A DNA stretch of 64,000 bases from Corynebacterium tapiri (GCF_006334925.1 NZ_VDHJ01000004.1:1-64000), one strand, 5' to 3'. Shown: positions 17,174 to 26,508, counted from the stretch's first letter. The notes: generated by a model from the letters alone, not told the origin. Program-made: numbers and translations.

Positions 17174-18571
17174 CTAATCCGCCGGCCAGGCGAATTCCAC
17201 CTTTCGGCTGCCCGGATCGGCGGTAATGAGCGAGACCACGGTGGCCGCGCCCACCGGTGGAGCCCCCACGCAGGAGGAAATGACCGGAGGTTCCTCCACA
17301 AAGATGCGGCTGGTAGCTTGCTCCTGGTTCGCCGAGAGCACCACTGCTGGGAAGTTGTGCCCTACCCAGGGTGCTAACACCGTGGCTTCTGTCAGGTCCA
17401 GGACCGCCCGGTCGACCTGGGAGGCCAGACCACCGCTGGACTGCATGGCCTCCAGCACTTCTTGCTCCTTGTCGGTGACCCAGGCGGGAACGTCAGTACC
17501 GGCTGCGATGGAAAGGCAGTGCTCCGTGGCAAAGCGATCGATGAGGCGGCGCAACGGGGCGGTCACGTGTGCGTAGTAGCCACCGACCCCGGCGTGCACG
17601 GTAGCTTCCTCCGTGCCCACCCGCGCGTAGCCTGAACCTCGCAGCAAGCTCTGGGCTTCACGCATCACGGCCATTCCCCGAGGCTGCGTGGCATCGACTC
17701 GCTGCAGGAGTGCGGGCACGCTCTCACCCTCCTGCAGGGCGTACCCCAGTGCCTGCGCCTTGAGTCGGAAATCGGCGAGTGCGTCCTGCGTCGCAGGTTT
17801 CAAGGTGCGCACCAGCCCGTGGCCCGCCTCCGTCATCATCTGTCCTGCCACCATGCCCGTGAGCAGCGAGATCTCGGAGTTATCGTCCATCACCTGGTGG
17901 CGGGGTTCGATGACCAGCTCAAAGCGCCCATCGTCGGTGCGGCTGACCCGCTGAGAGGGCAAGCGCAGGTTGATTGCCTCGCGTCGCAAAGCCGTCGCCG
18001 CGCGGGCCGCACCTACCTTGTCCAGCAGCTGAATCGACGGATGCACCGTGCCCTGCTCACGGTCACGCTGCACGCCGTCGTAGTCCAAGCGCGCTCGCGA
18101 GCGCACGAGAGCTCGCTCGACGTGGAACCCGGTGACCTCACCGGCAGAATCCAGGTCGATCGTCCATAGCACTGCTGGTCGGTCTACGCCCTCAAGCAGG
18201 GAGGCCCGGTCCTCGGAAATGACTGGCGGGTGCAGGCGCGCTGGCTCGTCGGGAAGATAGATCGTTTGGCCCCGCCGCAGCGATTCTGCCTCCACCTGTC
18301 CCCCAGGTTCGACCCAGGCGGCCACGTCCGCAATGGCGTAGTACACGCGAAAACCCTCGCCGCGCGCCTCGATGAGCACGGCCTGGTCCAGGTCCTTGGA
18401 CCCGGGTGGATCAATGGTGACCAGCTCCAATTCCCGGGCGTCGCGACGCTGATCAGCACACCGGTCGGTGCTGGCTTCAGCCTCCTGGAGCACGGGCTCG
18501 GGGAAGGTCGTGGGCACGGAAAATTCCTCGGCAATGGCCCGGAAATCAAGGTCGGCTGCGTAGAGCTTCAT
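17174..18571 (-). CDS. RNB domain ribonuclease (RNase II/R family)
   Basis: 465 residues with a central RNB catalytic domain that degrades RNA 3' to 5'. The catalytic segment is TIDPPGSKDLDQAV: Asp54, Asp60 and Asp62 align with Asp201, Asp207 and Asp209 of E. coli RNase II, while the fourth aspartate (Asp210) is Gln63. There are no obvious N-terminal cold-shock domains, so it is shorter than RNase II or R. The frame is open upstream into rnpB; ATG 18571 is chosen since it follows the end of the RNase P RNA gene and opens a plausible fold (MKLYAADLDFRAIAEEF). Confidence 0.88.
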   Translation of the reverse strand: MKLYAADLDFRAIAEEFSVPTTFPEPVLQEAEASTDRCADQRRDARELELVTIDPPGSKDLDQAVLIEARGEGFRVYYAIADVAAWVEPGGQVEAESLRRGQTIYLPDEPARLHPPVISEDRASLLEGVDRPAVLWTIDLDSAGEVTGFHVERALVRSRARLDYDGVQRDREQGTVHPSIQLLDKVGAARAATALRREAINLRLPSQRVSRTDDGRFELVIEPRHQVMDDNSEISLLTGMVAGQMMTEAGHGLVRTLKPATQDALADFRLKAQALGYALQEGESVPALLQRVDATQPRGMAVMREAQSLLRGSGYARVGTEEATVHAGVGGYYAHVTAPLRRLIDRFATEHCLSIAAGTDVPAWVTDKEQEVLEAMQSSGGLASQVDRAVLDLTEATVLAPWVGHNFPAVVLSANQEQATSRIFVEEPPVISSCVGAPPVGAATVVSLITADPGSRKVEFAWPAD

Positions 18572-18596
18572 AAGCGCCCATCTTTGCAGAGAAAGG

Positions 18597-19028
<432 letters not shown>

Positions 19029-19035
19029 AGTGCAT

Positions 19036-19053
19036 ATCCTAGCGCTCGCTAGG
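19036..19053 (-). promoter_or_regulatory. rnpB promoter -10 inside a palindrome
   Basis: TAGGAT at 19041-19036 is well placed as the -10 box for rnpB. It overlaps the inverted repeat CCTAGCG-CT-CGCTAGG at 19038-19053 (7-bp arms, 2-bp centre). This could be an operator or chance. Confidence 0.45.
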
Positions 19054-19114
19054 TGCAAAAAGGTAGTCACACACTTAGTTGCTTGACCGAGCCCGTCGTG
19101 CCAGCGTGGGATGC

Positions 19115-19732
19115 ATGAGCGACTCCTCCCCCACTCCCGCCATCTCGCCTCGCCGTCCGTCCCCTCTGGGCGGGCGACGCCCCACCCGCGAGGAGCTGAG
19201 CCAGTTTGAGAATGCAGGAATAGATGACGTCCTGGGAGATAGCGCTCGGCTGCTCATCGTGGGAATCAATCCCGGGCTATGGACGGCCGCGGTCAACGCA
19301 CCCTTTGCCCACCCAGGTAACCGCTTCTGGCCCTCCTTAGAGGCCGCCGGAATCATGCCGCACCGAGTCGATGCCTCCCGGGGACTGAGCGAGGAGGATG
19401 CGCGCCTGTTCGTGGGCCGTGGCCTGGGCCTGACCAACCTGGTCAATCGTGCCACCGCCCGCGCCAGCGAACTCTCCACGGCGGAGCTTGTCAAAGGCCG
19501 CCGTCATCTCGAAAACGTTGCGCGAGCTGTGCAGCCCAAGGTCATCGCGGTCCTGGGAATCACTGCCTACCGCGCGGCCTTCGACGATAAGAAGGCCGCG
19601 CTGGGCAAGCAGGACATCACCATCGAAGGTGCGCAGGTGTGGGCCCTTCCCCAACCCAGCGGGCTCAACGCCCATGCCCCGCTCCCCGTGCTTGCTGAAT
19701 GGTGGCGCACAGTCGCCGAGATCGCGCTATAG
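19115..19732 (+). CDS. mug: G/U mismatch-specific uracil-DNA glycosylase
   Basis: 205 residues of the Mug/TDG family, which removes uracil or thymine opposite G. The catalytic motif I is LLIVGINPGLWTA (Asn in GINPG), and the minor-groove wedge motif appears as LPQPSGLNAH. An N-terminal Ser/Pro-rich head of ~25 residues precedes the fold. ATG 19115 is taken; an upstream TTG in frame lies in the rnpB promoter area. The gene is divergent from rnpB and its last six bases overlap the end of the convergent RNase H-phosphatase gene. Confidence 0.88.
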   Translation: MSDSSPTPAISPRRPSPLGGRRPTREELSQFENAGIDDVLGDSARLLIVGINPGLWTAAVNAPFAHPGNRFWPSLEAAGIMPHRVDASRGLSEEDARLFVGRGLGLTNLVNRATARASELSTAELVKGRRHLENVARAVQPKVIAVLGITAYRAAFDDKKAALGKQDITIEGAQVWALPQPSGLNAHAPLPVLAEWWRTVAEIAL

Positions 19733-20896
19733 GTGCGCCGTGTCGTTGATCGCGCGCACCTGCGCGGGCACGATCGCTCCGGTTCCCAGAACATCGACGA
19801 CGCTTATCGACGCCACGTCCAGCACAATCCGCGGATACACCGATTCGTTGCCCCCGAGCGCGTGCGCCAGGACAGCCTTGATGGGGGTGACGTGGCTGAC
19901 TACCACAACGGTCTTGCCGCGGTATTCCTCCACGATCCGGTTTAGCGCTCGGCCAACGCGTGCGTGCACCTCGGCGAATGATTCCCCGCCTGGTGCGGGT
20001 GAACTGGGATCACGCAACCACGTGCCGTGTTGGGCACCCAGTTTGTCCTCGGCCTCCTCGAAGGTCAGCCCCTCGGCGTCCCCGAAGTCACACTCGATGA
20101 AGGCCTTGTTCACCTGAGCCTGCAAGCCCAGGAGTCCAGCCAACTTTTCGGCAGTGTGCTGGCAGCGCGACAACGGGGAGGTCAGCACCGCGGCTATGTT
20201 GTCCATGCCTGCTACTGCCTTGGCCGTGGCAACGGACTGGGTCGTTCCCAGCTCCGTCAGCTGAGCGTCGCGATGCCCGGCGTAGCGGCGCTGCGCAGAA
20301 AGATCAGTCTGACCGTGGCGGACCAGAACGATCCGAGTGGGCGGGCTATCGGATCCGCTCCACCAGGCACTCGACGTAGCCGAGGGCTTCTCCTCCGCCG
20401 GGGGTTCCGCCTCATCTTCAGACTCAGTCTTGGCAGCGGGCGCTGAGGGAAGCGTGGACTTGCTCTTCACGATCCCCGTGGGAGCACCTGCAGCCGATGC
20501 ATCCATGGCCACATTGGAGAGCGCGTCGGCGTCCTTGTTCTTGGCGCGAGGCACCCAGGTGAAGCTGACATCGTCGAAAAGCGACATGAGCTTGCGCGCC
20601 TCCACGGCCAACTTCTGCATGTCCGGGTGCTTAATCTTCCAACGCCCGGTCATCTGCTCCACCACGAGCTTGGAGTCGAGGAAAACGTCCACCTGGCTAG
20701 CCCCGAGATCGCGGGCGGCCTTGAGCCCCTCGATAAGACCACGGTATTCGGCGACGTTGTTGGTGGTCTTTTCCTTAAAGGCGTAGACGATGCTGGCCAG
20801 GCGCTGCTTGCTCACCGCATCGAGAACGACCGCGCCCGATCCAGCAACGCCCGGGTTTCCGCGCGAACCGCCGTCGGCATAGAGAAATACCCGCAT
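19727..20896 (-). CDS. Bifunctional RNase HI / histidine phosphatase
   Basis: 389 residues with two catalytic domains. Residues 1-135 are RNase HI, cutting RNA in RNA:DNA hybrids, with Asp8, Glu50, Asp74 and Asp124 as metal ligands. Residues ~140-180 are a charged, Pro-rich linker. Residues ~187-389 are a histidine phosphatase (2H) domain, with the phospho-accepting His in VRHGQT (residues 193-195) and a second His in VVSHVTPIKAVL. The fusion matches M. tuberculosis Rv2228c, where RNase H and alpha-ribazole/acid phosphatase activities have been reported. The gene starts immediately after the zinc-ribbon protein's stop, in a three-gene operon. Confidence 0.95.
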   Translation of the reverse strand: MRVFLYADGGSRGNPGVAGSGAVVLDAVSKQRLASIVYAFKEKTTNNVAEYRGLIEGLKAARDLGASQVDVFLDSKLVVEQMTGRWKIKHPDMQKLAVEARKLMSLFDDVSFTWVPRAKNKDADALSNVAMDASAAGAPTGIVKSKSTLPSAPAAKTESEDEAEPPAEEKPSATSSAWWSGSDSPPTRIVLVRHGQTDLSAQRRYAGHRDAQLTELGTTQSVATAKAVAGMDNIAAVLTSPLSRCQHTAEKLAGLLGLQAQVNKAFIECDFGDAEGLTFEEAEDKLGAQHGTWLRDPSSPAPGGESFAEVHARVGRALNRIVEEYRGKTVVVVSHVTPIKAVLAHALGGNESVYPRIVLDVASISVVDVLGTGAIVPAQVRAINDTAHL

Positions 20897-21616
20897 TTAG
20901 CTGGTCTTACGCACGAGGTAGGTGCCGCAGTTGGGGCACTCTGGCACTTCATTCTCCGGGGCACGGTTGATGGCGGAGCGATCCGCGCTGGGTAGAGCAA
21001 TGAAGCATCCCACGCAGCTGCGCCCGTTGAACAGGGCGGCGCCGGTATCGGCCTCCTTCTTGCGCTCGTCATAATCAGCGAGCACGTCGGCGGGCAGCTG
21101 CGCACGCAGGGCGTCAATTTTCTCCTGCGGATCCTCAGGGGGCTGTGCCTCGTTGGCTGCCTCGGCCGCCCGGCGCGCTACCTCGACCTGGCGTGTTAGC
21201 TCGTCGACACGCGCACCGTGCACGTCGCGGTTGTTGCGCAGCGCGTGGATCTCGTTGTGCGCTTCCTTCAGCTCGTTGAGCAGGTCATTGATACGCGACT
21301 TGGTGTTGTAGCGATCGCGCTCCAGGTCCTTGCGCAGCTCCGGATCGGTGGTTGCCGACAGCTGCTCGCGATCATCGCGCTCGCGACGCTTGAGCTTGCG
21401 CTCGTCCTCCTGGATGCGCAGGATCTCGGCCTCCATGTCATCGACCGCCAGCTGCGCCGAGCCGGCGGCCTCGCGCATGCGCTTGAGTTCCTGCTCCAGA
21501 CGCGCCAGCTCCTCCTGCTCCGCGGTCGCCTTAGGGGCCGTTTGCCCGGCCTCCACGGCGCGCTCGGCGAGTGCCAGTTCCAGCAAGATCGATTGCAGGT
21601 GCTTCTCCAGGATCAT
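20897..21616 (-). CDS. C4-type zinc-ribbon coiled-coil protein (DUF164-like)
   Basis: 239 residues. Residues 1-170 are a long, Glu/Arg/Leu-rich antiparallel coiled coil; residues ~195-239 are a zinc ribbon with CVGC and CPNC knuckles. This is the conserved bacterial family of Rv2229c. It probably binds nucleic acid or a protein partner; no enzyme activity is expected. ATG 21616 lies 2 bp after the Nif3-like stop, and its own stop abuts the RNase H-phosphatase start, so translation is likely coupled through the unit. Confidence 0.9.
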   Translation of the reverse strand: MILEKHLQSILLELALAERAVEAGQTAPKATAEQEELARLEQELKRMREAAGSAQLAVDDMEAEILRIQEDERKLKRRERDDREQLSATTDPELRKDLERDRYNTKSRINDLLNELKEAHNEIHALRNNRDVHGARVDELTRQVEVARRAAEAANEAQPPEDPQEKIDALRAQLPADVLADYDERKKEADTGAALFNGRSCVGCFIALPSADRSAINRAPENEVPECPNCGTYLVRKTS

Positions 21617-21618
21617 GG

Positions 21619-22764
21619 TTACTTTTCTACCTTGTCGGGATGGGTGGACAGTACCCACGGGTCAGTTCGCAGGTCGATGATGTGTGTGGGCAGACCGGTC
21701 TCCCGGTGAACGATCTCACTGGCCTGCTCCGTCCACGGGAACTCGGTGGCCCAGTGAGCGGCATCGATCACCGCTGGACCCCCTGCACGCAGGTACTCAT
21801 CGACCGGGTGATGCCTAAGGTCAGAGGTCACGTAGGCGTCCACCCCGAGGCCACGCACCGCGTCCAGGAAGCTATCTCCTGCGCCCGAGGAGACCGCCAC
21901 CTTAGAAATCACCGCGTCCGGGTCTCCGGCCGCGCGCACACCCCAGGCAGTTTCGGGCAGGACGTTAGCCACGTGCTGGGTGAACTCTCGCAGGCTCATG
22001 GGTTCAGGCAGCGTGCCGATTCTGCCCAGTCCAGGCGCATTCTCCAGATCCTCTGCCTGGGCCAGTTCCACCACGTCGAATGCGGGTTCCTCATACGGAT
22101 GCTGGGCCTTCAGCGCCTCCGTGATCTGCTCACGCTTGGAACGCGGGGCAACAAACTGGATTCGAAGCTCCTGAGCGCGGTGCACCTGGCCCAGGCTCCC
22201 CTCCGTCGGGTTTGCCCCCTCAACCGGCATGAATTGGCCCTGCCCGGTGAGGTCAAAGGAGCACTGTTCGTAGTTTCCGATGGTGCCAGCTCCCGCGTCA
22301 AACAGCGCCTTCTTGAGGTCCTGCGCATCGCTCGGAGGGACGTGTACGCCCCAGAGGTCGACGGCGTCGGGCTTGACGACGGGTTTGATCGGCCGCCCGG
22401 CCGTAATACCTACGAGCTCGGCCAGCTTGTCGTTGACACCCGGACGTGCGGAATCGGCGTTGGTGTGTGCAGCGAACAGGGCGCAGCCGCCCGTGATCAA
22501 GGTGTGCACAACCCTGCCCTTGGGAGTATTCGCGGCCACTGAGGTGACACCCCGCATGAGCAGCGGGTGGTGGACCACCAGCATTTGGGCACCTGCGGCC
22601 ACCGCTGCCTCTGCAACCTCCTGGGTGCAGTCCAGGGCAAACGCCACCTTGGTGACCTCGGCCTTCGGGTCTCCGCACACCAAGCCAACCGCGTCCCAAC
22701 TCTCGGCCAGGTGCGGTGGATAGGCGGCTTCTAGGGTTTGTACGACATCCTCGACTGTGGTCAT
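21619..22764 (-). CDS. Nif3-like dinuclear metal protein
   Basis: 381 residues, the long form of the NIF3/YbgI family with an inserted middle domain (about 135-240). Metal ligands are visible as MLVVHHPLL (His pair) and, near the end, VIDAAHWATEF. Some members act as GTP cyclohydrolase I-like or have unknown metal-dependent activity. ATG 22764 is chosen because TACACT at 22778-22773 lies 8 nt upstream (leaderless); ATG 22770 is inside that spacing. It leads the operon with the zinc-ribbon and RNase H-phosphatase genes, the same order as Rv2230c-Rv2228c. Confidence 0.92.
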   Translation of the reverse strand: MTTVEDVVQTLEAAYPPHLAESWDAVGLVCGDPKAEVTKVAFALDCTQEVAEAAVAAGAQMLVVHHPLLMRGVTSVAANTPKGRVVHTLITGGCALFAAHTNADSARPGVNDKLAELVGITAGRPIKPVVKPDAVDLWGVHVPPSDAQDLKKALFDAGAGTIGNYEQCSFDLTGQGQFMPVEGANPTEGSLGQVHRAQELRIQFVAPRSKREQITEALKAQHPYEEPAFDVVELAQAEDLENAPGLGRIGTLPEPMSLREFTQHVANVLPETAWGVRAAGDPDAVISKVAVSSGAGDSFLDAVRGLGVDAYVTSDLRHHPVDEYLRAGGPAVIDAAHWATEFPWTEQASEIVHRETGLPTHIIDLRTDPWVLSTHPDKVEK

Positions 22765-22827
22765 AGGCATTCAGTGTAGAAGCAGCAGTGCGCACGCGAG
22801 GTGCCATCTTGGGTACAACTGGAGGGC

Positions 22828-23523
22828 ATGCACCACAACCCGGATTGCTTAAGCACCCAGCCAGTGCCCGAGGGTCGCCGCATCGTGTTTCTCGACGTCG
22901 ACGGCACCCTCATCGACTCATTTCCGGGGATCCGCGAGGGCTACCTGCAAGCCCTGGACTCCGTCGGAGTCGCACACCCCGACGAGGAGTTCATTCGCCG
23001 TATCCCGGGGCCACCCATGGAGGTCACCCTGCGCAATAGCGGTCTGAACGAGCAGCAGGTAACCGAGGCGTTTGGCGCCTACATGGACTACACCCGCTCC
23101 GGTCAAGCTCCGCGCGCTACGGCGTTCCCGGGCGTCGAGAAGCTATTGTCCCAGTGGAAGCGCGAAGGGTTGTACCTGTCCACCGCCACGAGCAAAGGTG
23201 AGCACTTTGCCCGTCTCACGTTGGAGGAGCTCGGGTTGCTGCAGCACCTGGACTTCCTGGCCGCTGCCACGGAAGATGGGCCCCGACGCGATAAGGCCTC
23301 CGTCATCGACTACGCGCTTAGCAGTCTCGGCCTGACAGATCGCACCGGTGACATCCTCATGGTGGGAGATCGACTGCACGACGTTGAGGGGGCCCGCGCC
23401 CATGGCTTATCGACGTGCATCGTCACCTGGGGATACGGCGCCCCTGAAGAATGGGAGCACGCGGACTTTGTTGCCCACTCCCCTGAAGAACTAGCGAGGA
23501 TCGTTCATGAATTCACCAGTTAA
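22828..23523 (+). CDS. HAD-IA family hydrolase, phosphoglycolate phosphatase-like
   Basis: 231 residues with HAD motifs in order: VFLDVDGTLIDSF (nucleophile Asp), STATSK (motif II), and MVGDRLHDVEGARAHG (motif IV acid pair), with a four-helix cap between them. Members hydrolyse small phosphate esters; the exact substrate is not clear. ATG 22828 follows GGAGGGC. Its last 17 bp overlap the start of the tyrosine phosphatase gene. Confidence 0.85.
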   Translation: MHHNPDCLSTQPVPEGRRIVFLDVDGTLIDSFPGIREGYLQALDSVGVAHPDEEFIRRIPGPPMEVTLRNSGLNEQQVTEAFGAYMDYTRSGQAPRATAFPGVEKLLSQWKREGLYLSTATSKGEHFARLTLEELGLLQHLDFLAAATEDGPRRDKASVIDYALSSLGLTDRTGDILMVGDRLHDVEGARAHGLSTCIVTWGYGAPEEWEHADFVAHSPEELARIVHEFTS

Positions 23524-23980
23524 GCCGCACATCGACTTCGTCTGCACCGGAAATATCTGCCGGTCCCCGATGGCCGCGGTGATCGTTCAGCACTACCTCG
23601 ACGAGGCTGGAGTGGACGCGAAGGTGACCTCCAGCGGAATGGGTGGTTGGCACGTGGGCAACAGGGCCGACGAACGTGCTCTTAAGGAGCTGATAGACCA
23701 CGGATACGATGGCTCCGCACACCGCGCCCGCCAGGTAGACGGCGAGACGCTGGATGCCGATCTCATCGTCGCTTTGGCCACGAACCATCGCTCGGAGCTC
23801 ATCGCCCAGGGAGCAGACCCCGCCAAGGTGCGACTGCTGCGCGACTTCGACCCGGAAGCCGGGGAGAATGCTTCCGTGGAGGATCCGTACTACGGAGGCC
23901 CGGAGGGCTTTAGCCTTACCCGCGAACAGATCGAGGCCGCTGCGCAGGGCATTGTGGATTGGGTCCGCCAGCAGGATTAG
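23507..23980 (+). CDS. ptpA: Low-molecular-weight protein-tyrosine phosphatase
   Basis: 157 residues with the CX5R loop at Cys13-Arg19 (VCTGNICRSPMA) and the general-acid Asp in the DPYYGGPEGF loop near residue 125. It removes phosphate from protein tyrosine through a Cys13 phospho-intermediate. It overlaps the HAD gene by 17 bp, and the pair is probably cotranscribed with the SURF1 gene that follows. In mycobacteria PtpA is secreted into the host; nothing here shows secretion. Confidence 0.92.
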   Translation: MNSPVKPHIDFVCTGNICRSPMAAVIVQHYLDEAGVDAKVTSSGMGGWHVGNRADERALKELIDHGYDGSAHRARQVDGETLDADLIVALATNHRSELIAQGADPAKVRLLRDFDPEAGENASVEDPYYGGPEGFSLTREQIEAAAQGIVDWVRQQD

Positions 23981-23994
23981 GCTTAATACCTATT

Positions 23995-24906
23995 GTGAGT
24001 GAATCTGCAGCCGGTCAACGCACCCCACCGATGTGGCGGAAGTTTCTCACGCCCGGGTGGTTTTTCCTCCTGTTGTTCGTGGTGCTGTTTTCTTACTTCT
24101 CCTTCACCTTCTTTGCTCCCTGGCAGCTGGGTAAGAACGAGCGCATCATCGAGCGCAATCACCAGATCGAGCAGGCTTTTTCCTCCGACCCGGTAGATGT
24201 GTCCTCGGTTGTCCCCTTTGAAGAATCTGACCAGTGGACGCGCGTTTCTCTTACCGGCCACTTCGTCCCCGATGACGAGGTTGTGCTGCGTCTGCGCCCC
24301 GTCGGGGGATCTCCGGCATTCCAGGCGCTCACCCCGTTCCAGGTCAATGGCGGCCCGCTCGTCCTAGTCAATCGCGGATTCGTGCCAGCGGCCCCGGGCG
24401 ACGAACTTCCCGACATTGCCCCTGCCCCTACCAACGAAGTGACCACGGTGGGCATGGTCCAGCTCGACGAGCGACCGAGTGACCGCGAGCCACTGCTTAG
24501 CCAGGGCAACCCGCAGGTCTACGCCATCAACTCCGAGCAGATCGGGCAGCTAACTTCAACCGACCTTGAGGGCGGATACGTGCAGCTCAACGCAGATCAG
24601 CCCGGGGTGCTCAATCCCATTCCGATTCCCCAGCTCGAGCGCGGTAATCACCTCAGCTACGGCTTGCAGTGGCTAGCCTTTGGATTCCTGGCCCCGGCGG
24701 GTTTGCTCTACTTCGTCTTCAACGAGTTCCGCGAGCGTCGTCGCGTGCGCGAGGAAGAAGAACAGCTCGATGCGCAAGGCGTGGAGCCTGTCGAAGAGCC
24801 CTCTCAGGAACCCGTGGTCCACCGTTCCCGGAGCGTGCGCGACCGCTATGGGGACGCGAAGCCCGACTACTACGCCAAGCGGATCAAGCGCGAACGCGAG
24901 CGCTGA
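23995..24906 (+). CDS. SURF1 family membrane protein
   Basis: 303 residues from GTG 23995 with two membrane segments, one near residues 20-42 (GWFFLLLFVVLFSYFSFTFF) and one near 225-245, and a large loop between them outside the membrane. This is the topology of SURF1, an assembly factor for the cytochrome c oxidase (and in actinobacteria the bc1-aa3 supercomplex). WQLGKNERI after helix 1 and NRGFVPA in the loop are family marks. A charged ~55-residue C-terminal tail follows. It starts 14 bp after ptpA; the frame is open upstream but would overlap it. Confidence 0.9.
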   Translation: MSESAAGQRTPPMWRKFLTPGWFFLLLFVVLFSYFSFTFFAPWQLGKNERIIERNHQIEQAFSSDPVDVSSVVPFEESDQWTRVSLTGHFVPDDEVVLRLRPVGGSPAFQALTPFQVNGGPLVLVNRGFVPAAPGDELPDIAPAPTNEVTTVGMVQLDERPSDREPLLSQGNPQVYAINSEQIGQLTSTDLEGGYVQLNADQPGVLNPIPIPQLERGNHLSYGLQWLAFGFLAPAGLLYFVFNEFRERRRVREEEEQLDAQGVEPVEEPSQEPVVHRSRSVRDRYGDAKPDYYAKRIKRERER

Positions 24907-24922
24907 ATTAGCCTAGAGAACC

Positions 24923-25738
24923 ATGGGCCTTTGGCAACGACTGTTCAGCAGCGAAAAGACCGGAGCGCATCACGCTCCTAGCTCCACCGACGAGTCCACC
25001 ACTGCGCAAACGAACCACAGTGAAGAGGCAGAGTCCTCGTTGGGGGAGGTCATTCGCGCCACGCCGGCAGTGAAGATGCCTGGGTTTTCTCAACCGCCGA
25101 AGACTCCCACCAAGCCACAGGGGCCCCGCCATGCAGCCGCAGCTTCTGCCGGGTCCACGCGCGTTAATCGATCCGACATCCCAGAACCGACCTCTGAAGG
25201 TGCTGAGGACGCCAAGGATGCCCGTGTGCTTTTCGACGCCTTGGCACGGCTGGCAGGTATGGGTCTCACCCCAGTTCACGAGGTCACCCTCGCGTCGATC
25301 GCTGACCGCACGGCTTTTCGCAGCCAGCCCCTGCATTACCTACTCCAGCAGCGCTCTGGCGCCCGGTTGCTCTTCGGGCCAGGTTACTTCCGAAATGGCG
25401 CCCAGCCTCGTACGACCGTTGAGTCCTTGGTCGACTTCGCGCGCGAAGTTGGAGAAACCGCAGGAGTACCGGATGCCCATGCTGTCGCGATGCTTGATGC
25501 CGGTTCCCACCGCTCGGGAACCATTTCGCTGCGGTCCCGCTACTCTGCCTCGGACGTAGGCTTCACCCTCGACCCGCACATCGGGGACCCAGAGGCAGAA
25601 ACACGCATAGCCACTGTCTACGCACCACGGGATCGCCGGGTTTTGGTGCTGGAGCGCTCGGGTGGTGAAAGCCCCATCTACTGGGTGAAGAAGGATGCGC
25701 GGACCGGCGGGCTCGAAGGCAATCTCGCTGAAAGCTAA
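24923..25738 (+). CDS. Hypothetical protein
   Basis: 271 residues. The first ~90 are Ser/Thr/Pro/Glu-rich and look disordered after a short basic start (MGLWQRLFSSEK). The rest is a folded alpha/beta domain without membrane segments. I do not recognise the family. ATG 24923 has TAGCCT at 24909-24914, 8 nt upstream, inside the last codons of SURF1, so it may have its own leaderless promoter. It converges on the CDF transporter. Confidence 0.7.
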   Translation: MGLWQRLFSSEKTGAHHAPSSTDESTTAQTNHSEEAESSLGEVIRATPAVKMPGFSQPPKTPTKPQGPRHAAAASAGSTRVNRSDIPEPTSEGAEDAKDARVLFDALARLAGMGLTPVHEVTLASIADRTAFRSQPLHYLLQQRSGARLLFGPGYFRNGAQPRTTVESLVDFAREVGETAGVPDAHAVAMLDAGSHRSGTISLRSRYSASDVGFTLDPHIGDPEAETRIATVYAPRDRRVLVLERSGGESPIYWVKKDARTGGLEGNLAES

Positions 25739-25744
25739 CCTCCC

Positions 25745-26359
25745 CTAATCGGCGGTTTCTTCCAGCTCCAGTTGTGGGTCGTCTGCGCGAGCTTGTTCGT
25801 AAACCTCCTTAGCGGCAGTGACATTGATCGCGGCGATGATGAGCCCCACGACGATGTCAGGCCACACGCTGAACCAGAAGACGGTCACCACTCCGGCGGC
25901 CAATATCAGGATGTTGGCCAGGACGTCGTTACGCGCCGCTAGCCATGCACCGCGCACCAGAGTTACCTCTGCGCTGCGCAGACGCATCAAAAGCGCCGCG
26001 CTAGCTACGTTGATCGCCATCGCAAACACCGCCACTGCGGAAAGCGACCACGGTTCCGGCGGCTGACCCGAGAAGATCTTCCAGACCACGGTGCCGAATG
26101 CGGCGAGAGCCGGGATCAAGATCAATCCGGCCAGTCCGATGCTGGCTTTTCGACGACTCGTGACCGACCACCCCAATGCCGTCAACACCAAAAGGTTGAT
26201 GAGGGTATCTTCCAGAAAATCGGCGGCATCAGCGAATAAGGACGCAGAGCCGATCACGGTTGCGCTCACCAACTCGACGACAAATCCCAGCAGGTTCAGG
26301 CAGGCCACCACGGCGACAATACGGCGCGCGCGGGAGTTCAAAGTCGTCGAGCTAAACAC
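25745..26359 (-). CDS. CDF-like cation transporter
   Basis: 204 residues with six hydrophobic segments, as in the membrane domain of cation diffusion facilitators (Zn2+/Fe2+/Mn2+ efflux). The family's HxxxD/DxxxD metal sites on helices 2 and 5 are changed: helix 2 reads SLFADAADFLEDT and helix 5 AWLAARNDVLAN, so one His-type ligand is missing. There is only a short C-terminal tail, not the usual cytosolic metal domain. TAGGCT at 26371-26366 precedes two consecutive GTG codons; the second (26359) gives a 6-nt gap. Confidence 0.75.
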   Translation of the reverse strand: MFSSTTLNSRARRIVAVVACLNLLGFVVELVSATVIGSASLFADAADFLEDTLINLLVLTALGWSVTSRRKASIGLAGLILIPALAAFGTVVWKIFSGQPPEPWSLSAVAVFAMAINVASAALLMRLRSAEVTLVRGAWLAARNDVLANILILAAGVVTVFWFSVWPDIVVGLIIAAINVTAAKEVYEQARADDPQLELEETAD

Positions 26360-26419
26360 CACCCCAGCCTAAACCGGACCGCCAAAATTGGAATGCTCTC
26401 GCGGGTGGGGCATCTCGTC

Positions 26420-26435
26420 ATTCACGTTCGTGAAT
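26420..26435. promoter_or_regulatory. 16-bp palindrome between CDF and DedA genes
   Basis: ATTCACG-TT-CGTGAAT, 7-bp arms with a 2-bp centre, located about 60 bp upstream of the CDF start and 74 bp upstream of the DedA start. Looks like an operator for a dimeric regulator, but the regulator is unknown. Confidence 0.35.
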
Positions 26436-26508
26436 AGGCCTTGGCAAATCCCGGTGAACTCGTGCGCACATTCCACGCATGGCAACGGTGCGGTCTATAT
26501 TCTTACGC

